64,000 bases of DNA from Desmonostoc muscorum FACHB-395 (GCF_014698035.1 NZ_JACJSF010000029.1:1-64000), one strand, 5' to 3'; positions 8,801 through 18,331 are shown, numbered from the stretch's first letter. Notes: generated by a model from the sequence alone, not told the origin. Translations and numbers: made by a program.

Positions 8801-11299
8801 ACTATTCCCCCAATTGAGACGAAGAAGACATTAAATGTACGTCTAAACGGCATCAACTACAGATCCGAAAAAACGAAAAATGCCTTCGCTCTCGCTTTGC
8901 AGGATGGGCATAAAGTTACATTACCCGCCCCCGAATATTCTGAAACTGCGGCTCCTTTATTTAGCAGTCCTGGTGTAACTCCACCTGTAGCAGTGATAGA
9001 GACTAACGGACATAAAAAACTTACCCCAGCAATGAACGGTGTGACTGCTAGTATCATCACCCAGCCAGAGCAACAGATGAATCCTGTTACCCTGTCACAA
9101 CCAGTCCAGGAATCTAAGATGCAACCAACACCAGAAAAACTTACAAATTACGAACAACTTTTAGCAAGTTTAGAATATCTCCTGACACAGTTCCAGGAAA
9201 ATCAGGCTGAGAATTTACAAGTTCACGGTACTTATCTCAACCATCAGATGGAATACGCCAAAGCGTTTTTCCAACTAATGCAGCAGCAGAATTCTTTGTT
9301 GAGCGAAAGTAAATCAACAGCCGAAACTGCCAAAATGAAGCTAGTTGTCATGGAAAGCCTAGAGCGTAGCATGATGCAGTTTCATTCCCAACAAGGTGAA
9401 ACTCTACGCATCCATGAACAATATCTCCAAGAGCAGTTGGAATATACTAAGAGCTTTTTCCAACTCATCCAGCAAGAATATTCTCAAATCATCTCAGGCG
9501 AGGGAGCAACTCAACTAACAGAGAAACTCAGCAATTTCACTCCGTTCATCACAGAAGCACCCGTACCCGTCACTACCAAGATAGTAGAAAGCCAGCCTTT
9601 GCCTGTAACTGAGCCTGTAGCTAAAAATGGCTTAAATGTTACCCAAGAACCTCTCCCGGCTGCTGTAGAGGCTGTAGTTGAAACTTCCTACTCCCCACTT
9701 CCCACACCGCACTTCGCAACTGTCGAGACAGTAGAGCCTGTAGTCGCGCCATCTGCCCCAGTTGTAGAACCCCAAGCAGAGGTTGTAGTCAAAATTAGCT
9801 CACCTCCAGCCAACGAAGTTGTTGCATTCACCCCAGAACCAGCACCCACAACTGCTGCACCTGTATCTGGCGCAACCATCGATATTGTTGACTTGGATAA
9901 AAACCTCTTAGCCATCACCAGCGACAAGACCGGCTACCCAGTCGAGATGCTGGAAATGGACATGGATATGGAGGCAGATTTAGGAATTGACTCTATCAAA
10001 CGGGTAGAAATCTTAGGGGCGCTACAAGAAATGTACCCAAGCCTACCCAAGCCCAATTTAGAAGAACTGTCAGAAAAACGCACCATTGGTCAAGTTGTAG
10101 AGTATCTGCAATCCCACGCTTCCAAAGGTGTTTCGGTAGAAATTGCAGTTCACGAAGTGCAACAAGTAACTGAGATTCCTGTAGAGACTGCACCAGTAGT
10201 TGAGGTAGTTACTACACCAGAAGTAAGCGTAGTTGTCGCATTCACCCCAGAACCAGAACCTACTCCCGCAACAAGTGATGAATTTGCAAACTTAGGTGAA
10301 ACCCTGTTAGCCATCACCAGCGATAAAACTGGTTATCCAGTCGAGATGCTGGAACTGGAAATGGATATGGAAGCCGATTTAGGGATTGACTCGATTAAAC
10401 GGGTAGAAATCTTAGGGGCGATGCAAGAAATGTACCCCAACTTACCCAAACCAAATATCGAAGAACTCGGAGACCTCCGCACCATCGGTCAAATAGTTGA
10501 TTACCTACAGCAGTTGGCTGGAGGTGAAAAAAAAAAGTCTGAACCTGAGTTTGTCCAACAGCAGCCACCGGAATTAGAGCATAATATCCAGCGCCATCTC
10601 GTCAAACTCAGAAGTCTACCACAGCCCGATTACTTGGATTTCACATTACCAGAGGGACACATCGGTTTAATTACCGATGATGGTTCCCTCACCACTTACA
10701 AATTAGCTGAATCCCTAATCGAGAAAGGCTGGAAAGTAGTAGTTATCAGCTTCCCCCAATCGCTCATCGCCCAACAAGCGCCCTTACCCACAGGAGTAAC
10801 CCGCGTCACCTTAGCAAACTTGAGTGAAGAACATCTTCAACAACAATTGCAAGCGATCGCATCTCACTGTGGAGCGATTGGGGCTTTCATCCATCTACAT
10901 CCGATGTTTGTAGGAAATCACACCGGGAGTATTTCTTATAACGAATCAGAAAAGGCGATCGTCAAGCACGTATTTTTGATGGCGAAACACCTCAAACCCT
11001 CCCTCAACGAAGCCGCAAAGCATGGACGTAGTTGCTTCTGCACAGTTGCTCACCTTGATGGAGCCTTCGGTTTAGAGTACAAAGTCAACTTCGGTGCGAT
11101 CGGCGCTGGTTTGTTCGGCTTAACCAAAACTCTCAGATGGGAATGGCCAAAAGTATTTACTCGTGCGATCGACCTAAGCCCCAGACTTGATGCTAAACAG
11201 TCAGTACAAAACATCATCGCCGAACTTCACGACCCCAACCTTTATATAAGTGAAGTTGGCTACGGTTCACAAGGACGAGTCACCATTATCGCCGATTAA
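5894..11299 (+). CDS. hglE: HglE heterocyst glycolipid synthase: PKS with KS-AT-ACP-ACP and partial KR
   Basis: A 1801-residue type I polyketide synthase of the PfaA/PUFA-synthase kind that elongates the acyl chain of heterocyst glycolipids. Domains in order: ketosynthase about 55-510 (active Cys256 in DAACASSF; His motifs EAHGTGT and GSVKSQIGHT); acyltransferase about 620-930 (Ser728 in GHSFGE); a helical linker with two copies of a HxxYLxxQxxY motif (about 1087-1135 and 1153-1200); and Pro/Glu/Val-rich linkers around two carrier domains (phosphopantetheine serines Ser1367 and Ser1500, each in DLGIDSIKRVEILGA). The C-terminal 230 residues resemble the structural half of a PfaA ketoreductase. 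The catalytic half starts the next gene. ATG 5894 gives a short extension before the KS. First gene of the five-gene synthase run. Confidence 0.93.
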   Translation: MSAYSIDTALAELESLINNCEKAVMRSIEEKNMKSDKSDKSVSINKINRQLQHNPIAIVGMASLLPQARNLREYWQNIVNKIDCITDVPSTHWSVEDYYDPNPRTTEDKTYCKRGGFIPEVDFNPMEFGIPPSILEVTDVSQLLSLVVAKEAMEDAGYGEKREFSRETVGVILGVAMAKQLGMPLSARLEYPIWEKVLKSSGLSDEDTKKIVDKIKSAYVKWDENAFPGMLANVVAGRIANRLNFGGLNCVVDAACASSFGALKMAISELVEHRSDMMLTGGVDTDNTIMAYISFSKTPAVTPSENVKPFDAKSDGMMLGEGIGMIVLKRLEDAERDNDKIYAVIKGIGTSSDGRYKSIYAPRKEGQVKALERAYEDAGFSPATVGLMEAHGTGTMAGDPTEFGSLKDFFDVHDGKKQHIALGSVKSQIGHTKAAAGAASLIKTALALHHKVLPPTINITEPNPKLNIKNSSFYLNTQTRPWIRPEGEAPRRAGVSSFGFGGTNYHVVLEEYEADQNDAYRLHSDASEVLLFAPTVEQLLSKSEEILGKLRSPDAPTHYSQLVNECKSQQIPLSAPRFGFVAENLEEACKFLQTSIDWLKLKGTAASWEHPQGIYYRSSGMELGGKVVSLFSGQGSQYLEMGRELVMNFPLMRRLHGYMDSLLIKDNLQPLSEIVFPHPVFGEAEKNVQIAALQRTEYAQPAIGVLSAGMYSILQQAGFKSDFVAGHSFGELTALWAAGVLSTEDYLFLVKARGQAMAAPEDPDHDAGSMLAVKEDISKVEAVIRHFPQVAIANQNSPTQFVLAGPTAEIAKVREILHEKGYTAVLLPVSAAFHTPLIAFAQKSFAIATKSVKFQSPKIPVYSNVTSKQYPKEAQGIQKILETHLSNSVLFKQEIENIYAAGGTCFVEFGPRRILSNLVKEILGDRPHITVSLNPSVQKNSDRSLREAVVQLRVIGLALNNLDPYQLPQTIPPIETKKTLNVRLNGINYRSEKTKNAFALALQDGHKVTLPAPEYSETAAPLFSSPGVTPPVAVIETNGHKKLTPAMNGVTASIITQPEQQMNPVTLSQPVQESKMQPTPEKLTNYEQLLASLEYLLTQFQENQAENLQVHGTYLNHQMEYAKAFFQLMQQQNSLLSESKSTAETAKMKLVVMESLERSMMQFHSQQGETLRIHEQYLQEQLEYTKSFFQLIQQEYSQIISGEGATQLTEKLSNFTPFITEAPVPVTTKIVESQPLPVTEPVAKNGLNVTQEPLPAAVEAVVETSYSPLPTPHFATVETVEPVVAPSAPVVEPQAEVVVKISSPPANEVVAFTPEPAPTTAAPVSGATIDIVDLDKNLLAITSDKTGYPVEMLEMDMDMEADLGIDSIKRVEILGALQEMYPSLPKPNLEELSEKRTIGQVVEYLQSHASKGVSVEIAVHEVQQVTEIPVETAPVVEVVTTPEVSVVVAFTPEPEPTPATSDEFANLGETLLAITSDKTGYPVEMLELEMDMEADLGIDSIKRVEILGAMQEMYPNLPKPNIEELGDLRTIGQIVDYLQQLAGGEKKKSEPEFVQQQPPELEHNIQRHLVKLRSLPQPDYLDFTLPEGHIGLITDDGSLTTYKLAESLIEKGWKVVVISFPQSLIAQQAPLPTGVTRVTLANLSEEHLQQQLQAIASHCGAIGAFIHLHPMFVGNHTGSISYNESEKAIVKHVFLMAKHLKPSLNEAAKHGRSCFCTVAHLDGAFGLEYKVNFGAIGAGLFGLTKTLRWEWPKVFTRAIDLSPRLDAKQSVQNIIAELHDPNLYISEVGYGSQGRVTIIAD

Positions 11300-11316
11300 A
11301 AATATTTTCATCTCTT

Positions 11317-11385
11317 CTCTCTGCGCTCTCTGCGTCTCTGTGGTTCGTTTAAAAAAAACCGCAGAGGCGCAGAGGACACAGAGGA
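11317..11385. repeat. CTCTGTG/CGCAGAG palindromic repeat
   Basis: Two roughly 28-nt arms, one rich in CTCTGCG and the other in CGCAGAG, flank a central A-rich run. It fills most of the 124-nt gap between hglE and the KR-DH gene. The same family is seen at 50949-51010, as a half copy at 18338-18375, and within the coding sequence of lnt at 35683-35744. Confidence 0.75.
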
Positions 11386-11423
11386 AGAAAAAACCAAAAT
11401 TATGCAGGTAGTCACGAGGATTT

Positions 11424-13151
11424 ATGACACAAACAGCCCAGCTTAGTCCATCATCTGTCTTTGTCGTGAGCGGCGGTGCAAAAGGGATTACGGCTGAGTG
11501 TACTATCAGATTAGCTCAACAGCAACCCTGTAAATTCATCCTTCTCGGTCGCTCCGAACTATTAGAAACCGAGCCAGATTACGCTCAAAACTCTGATGAA
11601 TCCGCATTGAAAAAATGCATCATGGAAAATCTTCTTTCTCAAGGAGAGAAGCCCACCCCCATGAATGTGCAAAAAATATATAACAAAATTACCTCCAGCC
11701 GGGAAATTAAAAAGACTCTAGCAGCAATTGAAAAAACCGGAGCTAAAGCAGAATATATCAGCGTCGATGTTACAGATACACAAGCTTTACAAGAAAAACT
11801 TGCCACTGCTATGCAACATCTCGGCCCAATTACCGGAATTATCCACGGCGCAGGAAACTTGGCTGATAAGTTAATTGAAAAGAAAACAGAAGAGGATTTT
11901 GAGAAAGTTTACACCGCTAAAGTTCAAGGTTTAGAAAACCTCTTAACTTGCGTCAACCCTAATCAACTTCAGCATTTAGTTTTGTTTTCTTCAGTCACAG
12001 GCTTTTACGGAAATCCCGGACAATCTGATTATGCGATCGCAAATGAAATTCTGAACAAATCAGCCCATATATTTAAGCAAAGTTATCCCTCCTGTCATGT
12101 AGTCGCTATCAACTGGGGCGCTTGGGATAGTGGGATGGTGACAGCAGAATTAAAGAAGATTTTTCAAGAGCGAAAAATCGATATAATTCCCATTGCAGTT
12201 GGGGCACAAATGCTCGTGAAAGAAATGGATAATACCAATCATTCAACCTCACAAGTTGTTATTGGTAGTCCACTAGTTCCAATGGCTACAGAACTAGATT
12301 CAGAACTACGAACTTATCGTATTCGTCGCCAAATGACATTGGAGGCTAATCCATTTTTGCACGATCATACGATTGCTGGTTCTCCAGTTTTACCAGCAAC
12401 TTGTGCAATGACCTGGATTATCAATGCTTCTGAGCAATTATATCCTGGTTATCGGTTGTTTAATTACCAAGACTTCAAAGTTTTGAAGGGGATTACTTTT
12501 AATGAAACATTGGCAAAAGAACATATTTTAGAAATTGAAGAAGTTTCTAAAGTTAATCTTGAAAGAATCGAGCTTAAAGCCAAAATTTCGAGTAAAAATC
12601 TAGAAGGCAGAATCCATTTTCATTTTAGCGCTCAACTCAATCTCCAGCGAGAAATCCCAGTTGCACCCATCTATGAATCTCTTAATCTCGAAGAAGATAA
12701 TATCATCACTGCGACAGGAAAAGCATTTTACCAAAATGGTGGGGCTACATTATTTCACGGCCCTGGTTTTCAAGAAATCAAAAGAGTTTTAAACATCAGT
12801 CCTGAAAAAATCACAACAGAATGTCTTTGGCCAGAACTCACACCACAGCAACAAGGACAATTCCCTGTCCAATGGGTAAATCCTTATACAACAGACTTGA
12901 GTATGCACGCCTTATGGATTTGGACACAACACTTTCATGAAGAAGGTTGTTTACCTGGAAAAGTAGAAAAATTTGAACAATTTGAAGCGATACCACATAA
13001 CGAAACATTTTACGTTTCTTGTGAAGTACTATCTAAGACACCAAGTAGTGCGATCGCAAACTTTATCATACACGATCGCCAAGGAAAAATATACTCACGA
13101 ATGCTCGGCGCTCATGCCATTATTTGGTCAATGAAAATGCTTAGAAGCTAG
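11424..13151 (+). CDS. Ketoreductase-dehydratase protein of the hgl synthase (HglG-like)
   Basis: A 575-residue protein. The N-terminal ketoreductase begins with a Rossmann glycine motif (VVSGGAKGIT, residues 11-20) and keeps the SSVTGFYG serine region and Tyr203 in SDYAIANE. Residues 300-570 form a polyketide-synthase-type hot-dog dehydratase with HxxxGxxxxP (HDHTIAGSPVLP, catalytic His315). It should reduce and dehydrate beta-keto intermediates attached to HglE. With the C-terminal end of HglE it reconstitutes the KR-DH part that is a single polypeptide in PfaA-type enzymes, so the KR appears split between two proteins. I recall this position as hglF or hglG in Anabaena but am unsure of the symbol. 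ATG 11424 is preceded by GAGGATTT. Confidence 0.85.
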   Translation: MTQTAQLSPSSVFVVSGGAKGITAECTIRLAQQQPCKFILLGRSELLETEPDYAQNSDESALKKCIMENLLSQGEKPTPMNVQKIYNKITSSREIKKTLAAIEKTGAKAEYISVDVTDTQALQEKLATAMQHLGPITGIIHGAGNLADKLIEKKTEEDFEKVYTAKVQGLENLLTCVNPNQLQHLVLFSSVTGFYGNPGQSDYAIANEILNKSAHIFKQSYPSCHVVAINWGAWDSGMVTAELKKIFQERKIDIIPIAVGAQMLVKEMDNTNHSTSQVVIGSPLVPMATELDSELRTYRIRRQMTLEANPFLHDHTIAGSPVLPATCAMTWIINASEQLYPGYRLFNYQDFKVLKGITFNETLAKEHILEIEEVSKVNLERIELKAKISSKNLEGRIHFHFSAQLNLQREIPVAPIYESLNLEEDNIITATGKAFYQNGGATLFHGPGFQEIKRVLNISPEKITTECLWPELTPQQQGQFPVQWVNPYTTDLSMHALWIWTQHFHEEGCLPGKVEKFEQFEAIPHNETFYVSCEVLSKTPSSAIANFIIHDRQGKIYSRMLGAHAIIWSMKMLRS

Positions 13152-13457
13152 GAATATTTCAAGTTTCAAGTTTGTAGTAAGGACTTTAGTCCTTGTTTTA
13201 TAAGTACAGATTTGTGTGAAATCGTGGCGAATTGAGGGTTGAATTTTAAACGCAAAGGGGCGCAAAGGGAAACGCAAAGGTTCGCAGAGAGTTCGCTAGA
13301 TATCTTGTACTAAGGAATAAAGTCTTTACTGTAAACTATCCAAGCTAGCTTAATCTTAGGATTGCTATAACTTGCCTCGTTTAAAGTTTGGGGAACAGCG
13401 TAAATCCTGCCTTTTAATTATCTCTTGCTAAATACCCAAACTCGGAGCATATAAATC
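13152..13457. other. Intergenic with repeats between KR-DH and KS-CLF-AT genes
   Basis: No gene. It contains a palindromic aaggactttagtcctt-type repeat (about 13174-13200, related to one near 62700-62740) and a cgcaaagggg/cgcaaaggg run at 13250-13290. The synthase genes continue in the same direction after it. Confidence 0.5.
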
Positions 13458-16400
13458 GTGGAAAAAATAGCCATCATCGCATTATCATGCCTATTCCCCG
13501 ATGCAAAGAATCCTGAAGAATACTGGCAAAACATCGTTAATCAAAAAGATTCGACATCCTCTGCAACCGTCGAAGAAATCGGAGTAGATCCGACAATATT
13601 TCACAATCCAGTCAAAGGTACACCAGACAAAACCTATTCCCTCAAAGGCGGATACATCCGCAACTTCCAGTTTAATCCATCTGAATACAATCTACCATCA
13701 GAATTTGTTGCTGGTTTAGATAACACCTTCAAATGGTCATTGTATGCCGCTAAACAAGCAATTGAACAAAGTGGTTATTGGGGTAATCAAACCGTTCTAG
13801 CAAAATGTGGCGTAATTTTAGGTAATTTGTCATTCCCAACAAAATTATCTAATCAATTATTCTCTCCAATTTACCAGCAAGCTATTAATCCTGCCGTCAG
13901 AGAACTTTTGCAGTATGAAGACTTTGATTTAGCTGTCCCAAGTGCAACAAAAGCATCTTTATACAATGCGATGATATCTGGTTTACCAGCATCTATCGTA
14001 GCTCAAGCTTTATCGCTATCCCAGATTAATTTATGCCTGGATGCTGCTTGTTCTTCATCATTTTATGCGATTAAACTAGCATCTCATTACTTATGGTCAC
14101 ACAAAGCTGATGTTATGTTAGCTGGAGCCATTAGTTGTGCAGATTCGCTATTCGTGCGAATGTTATTTTCCGGTGTTCAAGGGTATGCAGAAAACGGCAT
14201 CAGTCGCCCCTTAGATAAGTCATCTAGAGGATTAATCCCCGCCGATGGTGTTGGGATGGTGATGCTGAAAAGATATTCTGATGCCGTCAGAGATGGTGAT
14301 AATATTCTCGCCACTATCTGCGGTAATGGACTCTCGAATGATGGCAAAGGTAAACATTTACTCAGTCCAAATCCTAAAGGACAAGTCCTAGCTTTTGAGC
14401 GAGCCTATAATGAGGCGAATTTTAGTCCCAAAAGCATCGATTATCTAGAGTGTCACGCCACTGGCACATTGCTAGGAGATACAACCGAATTCAATTCCAT
14501 CGAAACATTCTTTGGTCAAAATCAAGCTGCACCTCTGGTAGGTTCTGCTAAAGCAAATACCGGTCACTTATTGACTGCTGCCGGCATGGTTGGCTTGACT
14601 AAAGTGATTTTGAGTATGTCTCATGGTGTAATTCCAGCAACCATGAATGTTTCTGAACCTTTAACGTCAGAAAAAAGTACAATTTCTGCCGAAAAAATTG
14701 TTAGAACAGCTACGGTATGGCCTAATAATAATGCATCAATTAAACGGGCAGCTATTAGCGCTTTTGGTTTTGGCGGCACTAATTCTCATCTGATTTTAGA
14801 ACAAGGAAATACAACAGAATCAGTTGAATCAACTCCACCTGTTCCACCTACCAAAGTCGCCATTGTCGGCATGGATGCCTTTTTTGGTAATTGCAATGGT
14901 TTAGATGCTTTTGAACGCAGTATTTATGATGGAACACAGCATTTTACTTCCCTACCACCTCAAAGATGGCATGGGATAGAAAATCAAGAAAGTGTTCTGA
15001 AAGAGTACGGTTTAACTGATGGAAAAGCACCAGTAGGGGCATATATAAAGGATTTTGAAATAGATACTTTATCATGCAAAATCCCACCGAATGAAATAGA
15101 GAAGTTAAACCCACAACAATTGTTGCTTCTGAAAGTTAGCGATCGCGCCGTCAAAGATGCGAAACTACAGGAGGGTGGCAATGTGGCTGTGATTGTCGCC
15201 GCCGAGACAGAATTCTCTGTGCATCAGCTACAGCAAAGATGGAATTTATCTTGGCAAGTTAAGGATGGCTTACTCAACCAAGGAATTTCTCTACCTGCTG
15301 AACAGCTTTCCCAACTGGAAACTATCGTCAAAGACAGCATTCACCAACCTGTAGAAATCGGCGAATATGTGAGTCACATCGCCAACATCATGGCGAGTCG
15401 GATTTCTGCTTTGTGGAATTTCACTGGCCCTGCATTCACCGTCAGCGCTGGCGAAAATTCTGCCCTTAAGGCGTTGGAAGTTGCCCAAATGCTACTCGCT
15501 ACAGGTGAAGTTGATGCAGTCGTTGTGGGTGCAGTAGATTTAGCCGGTGGTGTAGAAAATGTCTTGTTCCGCAGCCAATTTGCACCAATTAATACGGGTG
15601 TCAATACGTTGGGTTTTGACCAACAAGCTAATGGCTGGACAGTTGGTGAAGGTGCGGGTGCTGTCGTCCTCAAGCGTTACGAAGCTGCTAAAGAAGACAA
15701 TGAACGCATCTATGCAGTAATTGATGCTATGAGTTTCGCACAAGGTAATTCTACTTTGAGTGACGCTTTGGTAAAACCTGATGCTTCAGCTATCAGCAAT
15801 GTCTGCAAACAAGCTTTCGAGATGGCGGAGATTCAGCCCACAGAAGTTAACTATGTGGAAGTCTTCGGTAGCGGCGTTCCCCAGGAGGATGAAGCGGAAA
15901 TCACAGGTTTACTGCAAGCTTATCCAAAAGTGGGCAACGGTTTGCATTGTGCATTGGGCAGCGTTAAATCCAATATCGGCCACACCTATACAGCATCAGG
16001 AATTGCTAGCTTAATCAAAACTGCTCTCTGTCTATATTACAGGTATATTCCCGCCACACCCAAATGGTCTGGTGTCAAAACACCGCAAGTATGGGAAGGT
16101 AGCCCTTTCTATGTGGCGATGGAATCAAGACCTTGGTTTGTCGATAAAGGCGGCACACGCAGAATAGCAGCAATTAATAGCATGGGTATAGATGGGAGTT
16201 ACGCCCATTTAATCTTATCGGAGGAACCCAGCCAAGAAGAGCGCGATAACAGATATTTGCAGCAAATGCCTTTTCATCTGTTTCCCATCGCAGTTAGCGA
16301 TCGCACCACCATCTCCGATCTTCTCAACAATCTCCAAAATACCATAGAAGCTAGTTCTTCTTTAGCAGCTACCGCCAGCCAAGCATTCGCTACTTTTCAA

Positions 16401-18206
16401 CAGCATTCTAATCCAAAATACGTCTTATCAATTACAGGACGTAACACAAAAGATTTACTCAAAGAAATTGAATCTGCCCGCAAAGGTGTAAATAATGCCT
16501 TTGAAAACGGCACAGATTGGCAAACACCACTAGGTAGTTATTTCACAGCGAAACCATTGGGTAAAACTGGAGCAGTTGCTTACGTTTATCCCGCAGCAGT
16601 CAATTCTTATATTGGCATTGGTCGCAGTGTCTTCCGCTTATTTCCTAAAGTTTTTGAGGACTTAAAAAGTAACAATCTCTACAATCGGGCTGCCGATGTT
16701 GAAAAGCTAGTTTATCCCAGAAGCTTACCTAAATTGACAACCAGGCAACTAGAAACACTCGAAAAGCAATTGTTAGATGATTCCCTGGCAATGTTTGAAA
16801 GTGAAATCGCCTTTGCTAGATACATGACGGCAATTTTCCGAGATGATTTTAAAGTCAAGCCGCAATCTGTATTTGGGTATAGCTTGGGTGAAACTAGTAT
16901 GATGGTTGCCCAAGGAGTTTGGAGTGATTTTGAAGGTGGAAGTAACACCTTAAACTCATCACCTCTATTTGGCGATAAATTATCTGGGCCAAAAAATGCT
17001 GTGCGTGAATATTGGGGATTAACCGATTCACCAAACAACAATTTTTGGAATACCTATGTTCTCATGGCTACTCCATCTCAAGTGAGAGAATGCCTGAAAC
17101 ATGAGAATCACGTCTACTTAACTCAAATCAACACACCAGAAGAAGTATTAATTGCTGGTGAAGATGCCGCCTGTAAGCGAGTAATTACAACTTTAGGTTG
17201 CAATTCTTTCCCCGCTCCCTTCGACCATGTGATACATTGTGAAGCGATGCGATCGCAGTTCGAGGAAATCAAGAAGGTAAACAAATTACCGTCGCAAAGT
17301 CTCCCCGATATTGTGTTTTATTCTGCCGCCGACTATCAACCGATTGTACTTGAAAGTGATGCGATCGCGCACAACATCGCCAAAGGATTGTGCCAAGAAC
17401 TTGATTTTCCGCAATTAGTTAATCGTGTCTATGGCGATGGTGTCAAAATATTTCTAGAAGCGGGTGCTGGTAGTGTCTGTTCACGATGGATTGATAAAAT
17501 TCTCGGCAACCAAGAACACATCACAGTCTCTCTAAATCGTAGAGGAATGGATGACCATGCTTCGATGGTCAAAGCATTAGCAAAACTACTCAGTCATCAG
17601 GTGAACGTAGATTTATCACCGTTGTACAACAAAGCCCAAGAAACGGCTAATTCAAATAAAGCAACATTGAGAACAGTTACCTTGGGTGGAAAAGCGATCG
17701 CTGCTACAATTTTGAGCGAACAAAATCGCAAACTTGTTGAAGATTTTGCTGGGGATCTTAGGAGCGAACGTTTCAAAATACAGCATCCAAAGATACCTAA
17801 TCTTCAGCAATCTGAAATCACAGATTTTCTTAACACTTCTACCCACATAACCCAACAAGAAAGTCATTCCCCTAACATCTTGCCTCAGCCAGAAGAAGTA
17901 AAACTGAAAAATATCATTGATAACGTTTTTCAACCGAGAGAACAATTACAATCTTCTGAGTCAAGCGCAATTAGACAGCCAATTCCTGTTTCTTTCCCAC
18001 CCGTCAGAACTCAAAAAATTAGTAGCATCATCAGCATGTTCGATTTAAATAAGACCCAGTATCAAAAGCTCAATGCTAATAATTCAAAGATAACTAAAGC
18101 ACACACAGCCTTCTTACAAGCTAGACAAAATTACAGTCAGCAAATGAGCGAAATCATTCAATTGCAACTAGCTTGCGCCCAAAACTTGCTTAACGAAGAA
18201 TCTTAA
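13458..18206 (+). CDS. KS-CLF-AT polyketide synthase of the hgl cluster (HglC/HglD-like)
   Basis: A 1582-residue protein resembling the PfaC front end fused to a PfaB-like acyltransferase. KS1 (about 1-455) has Cys198 in LDAACSSSF, plus ECHATGT and GSAKANTGH. A second KS-like domain (about 465-930) has SAGENSA where the active Cys is expected (Glu666), so it should act as a chain-length factor. An acyltransferase-like domain (about 1015-1430) has Ser1142 in FGYSLGE. The last 50 residues form a helix with the same HxxFLxxxxxY pattern seen twice in HglE. The start is GTG 13458, directly before EKIAIIALSCLFPD, which begins the KS fold. Pairs with HglE for chain extension and length control. It corresponds to hglC and/or hglD of Anabaena; I do not fix the symbol. 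Confidence 0.88.
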   Translation: MEKIAIIALSCLFPDAKNPEEYWQNIVNQKDSTSSATVEEIGVDPTIFHNPVKGTPDKTYSLKGGYIRNFQFNPSEYNLPSEFVAGLDNTFKWSLYAAKQAIEQSGYWGNQTVLAKCGVILGNLSFPTKLSNQLFSPIYQQAINPAVRELLQYEDFDLAVPSATKASLYNAMISGLPASIVAQALSLSQINLCLDAACSSSFYAIKLASHYLWSHKADVMLAGAISCADSLFVRMLFSGVQGYAENGISRPLDKSSRGLIPADGVGMVMLKRYSDAVRDGDNILATICGNGLSNDGKGKHLLSPNPKGQVLAFERAYNEANFSPKSIDYLECHATGTLLGDTTEFNSIETFFGQNQAAPLVGSAKANTGHLLTAAGMVGLTKVILSMSHGVIPATMNVSEPLTSEKSTISAEKIVRTATVWPNNNASIKRAAISAFGFGGTNSHLILEQGNTTESVESTPPVPPTKVAIVGMDAFFGNCNGLDAFERSIYDGTQHFTSLPPQRWHGIENQESVLKEYGLTDGKAPVGAYIKDFEIDTLSCKIPPNEIEKLNPQQLLLLKVSDRAVKDAKLQEGGNVAVIVAAETEFSVHQLQQRWNLSWQVKDGLLNQGISLPAEQLSQLETIVKDSIHQPVEIGEYVSHIANIMASRISALWNFTGPAFTVSAGENSALKALEVAQMLLATGEVDAVVVGAVDLAGGVENVLFRSQFAPINTGVNTLGFDQQANGWTVGEGAGAVVLKRYEAAKEDNERIYAVIDAMSFAQGNSTLSDALVKPDASAISNVCKQAFEMAEIQPTEVNYVEVFGSGVPQEDEAEITGLLQAYPKVGNGLHCALGSVKSNIGHTYTASGIASLIKTALCLYYRYIPATPKWSGVKTPQVWEGSPFYVAMESRPWFVDKGGTRRIAAINSMGIDGSYAHLILSEEPSQEERDNRYLQQMPFHLFPIAVSDRTTISDLLNNLQNTIEASSSLAATASQAFATFQQHSNPKYVLSITGRNTKDLLKEIESARKGVNNAFENGTDWQTPLGSYFTAKPLGKTGAVAYVYPAAVNSYIGIGRSVFRLFPKVFEDLKSNNLYNRAADVEKLVYPRSLPKLTTRQLETLEKQLLDDSLAMFESEIAFARYMTAIFRDDFKVKPQSVFGYSLGETSMMVAQGVWSDFEGGSNTLNSSPLFGDKLSGPKNAVREYWGLTDSPNNNFWNTYVLMATPSQVRECLKHENHVYLTQINTPEEVLIAGEDAACKRVITTLGCNSFPAPFDHVIHCEAMRSQFEEIKKVNKLPSQSLPDIVFYSAADYQPIVLESDAIAHNIAKGLCQELDFPQLVNRVYGDGVKIFLEAGAGSVCSRWIDKILGNQEHITVSLNRRGMDDHASMVKALAKLLSHQVNVDLSPLYNKAQETANSNKATLRTVTLGGKAIAATILSEQNRKLVEDFAGDLRSERFKIQHPKIPNLQQSEITDFLNTSTHITQQESHSPNILPQPEEVKLKNIIDNVFQPREQLQSSESSAIRQPIPVSFPPVRTQKISSIISMFDLNKTQYQKLNANNSKITKAHTAFLQARQNYSQQMSEIIQLQLACAQNLLNEES

Positions 18207-18212
18207 TATCTC

Positions 18213-18331
18213 ATACCAATTCTCTCTCAAGTTGCACCGCTTAATTCTTAACTTATCTCTTCCTTCGCGCTCTTTGCGCCCTTTGCGGTTCGTTTAAAAA
18301 TTATTACGTGCATCTCCCAGAGAATTGGTAT
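18213..18331. mobile_element. MITE-like element with 13-bp terminal inverted repeats
   Basis: Terminal repeats ATACCAATTCTCT (18213-18225) and AGAGAATTGGTAT (18319-18331) are perfect reverse complements. The inside contains a ctttgcgccctttgcggttcgttt run. It carries no coding capacity. It is directly followed by a CTCTGTGCCCTCTGCGCC half-repeat (18338-18375) and lies wholly between the KS-CLF-AT gene and the enoyl reductase gene. Confidence 0.65.

Noticed and set aside
16712..17041. 109-codon open frame on the minus strand
   Set aside because: It is opposite the acyltransferase domain of the KS-CLF-AT gene, with no recognisable protein features.
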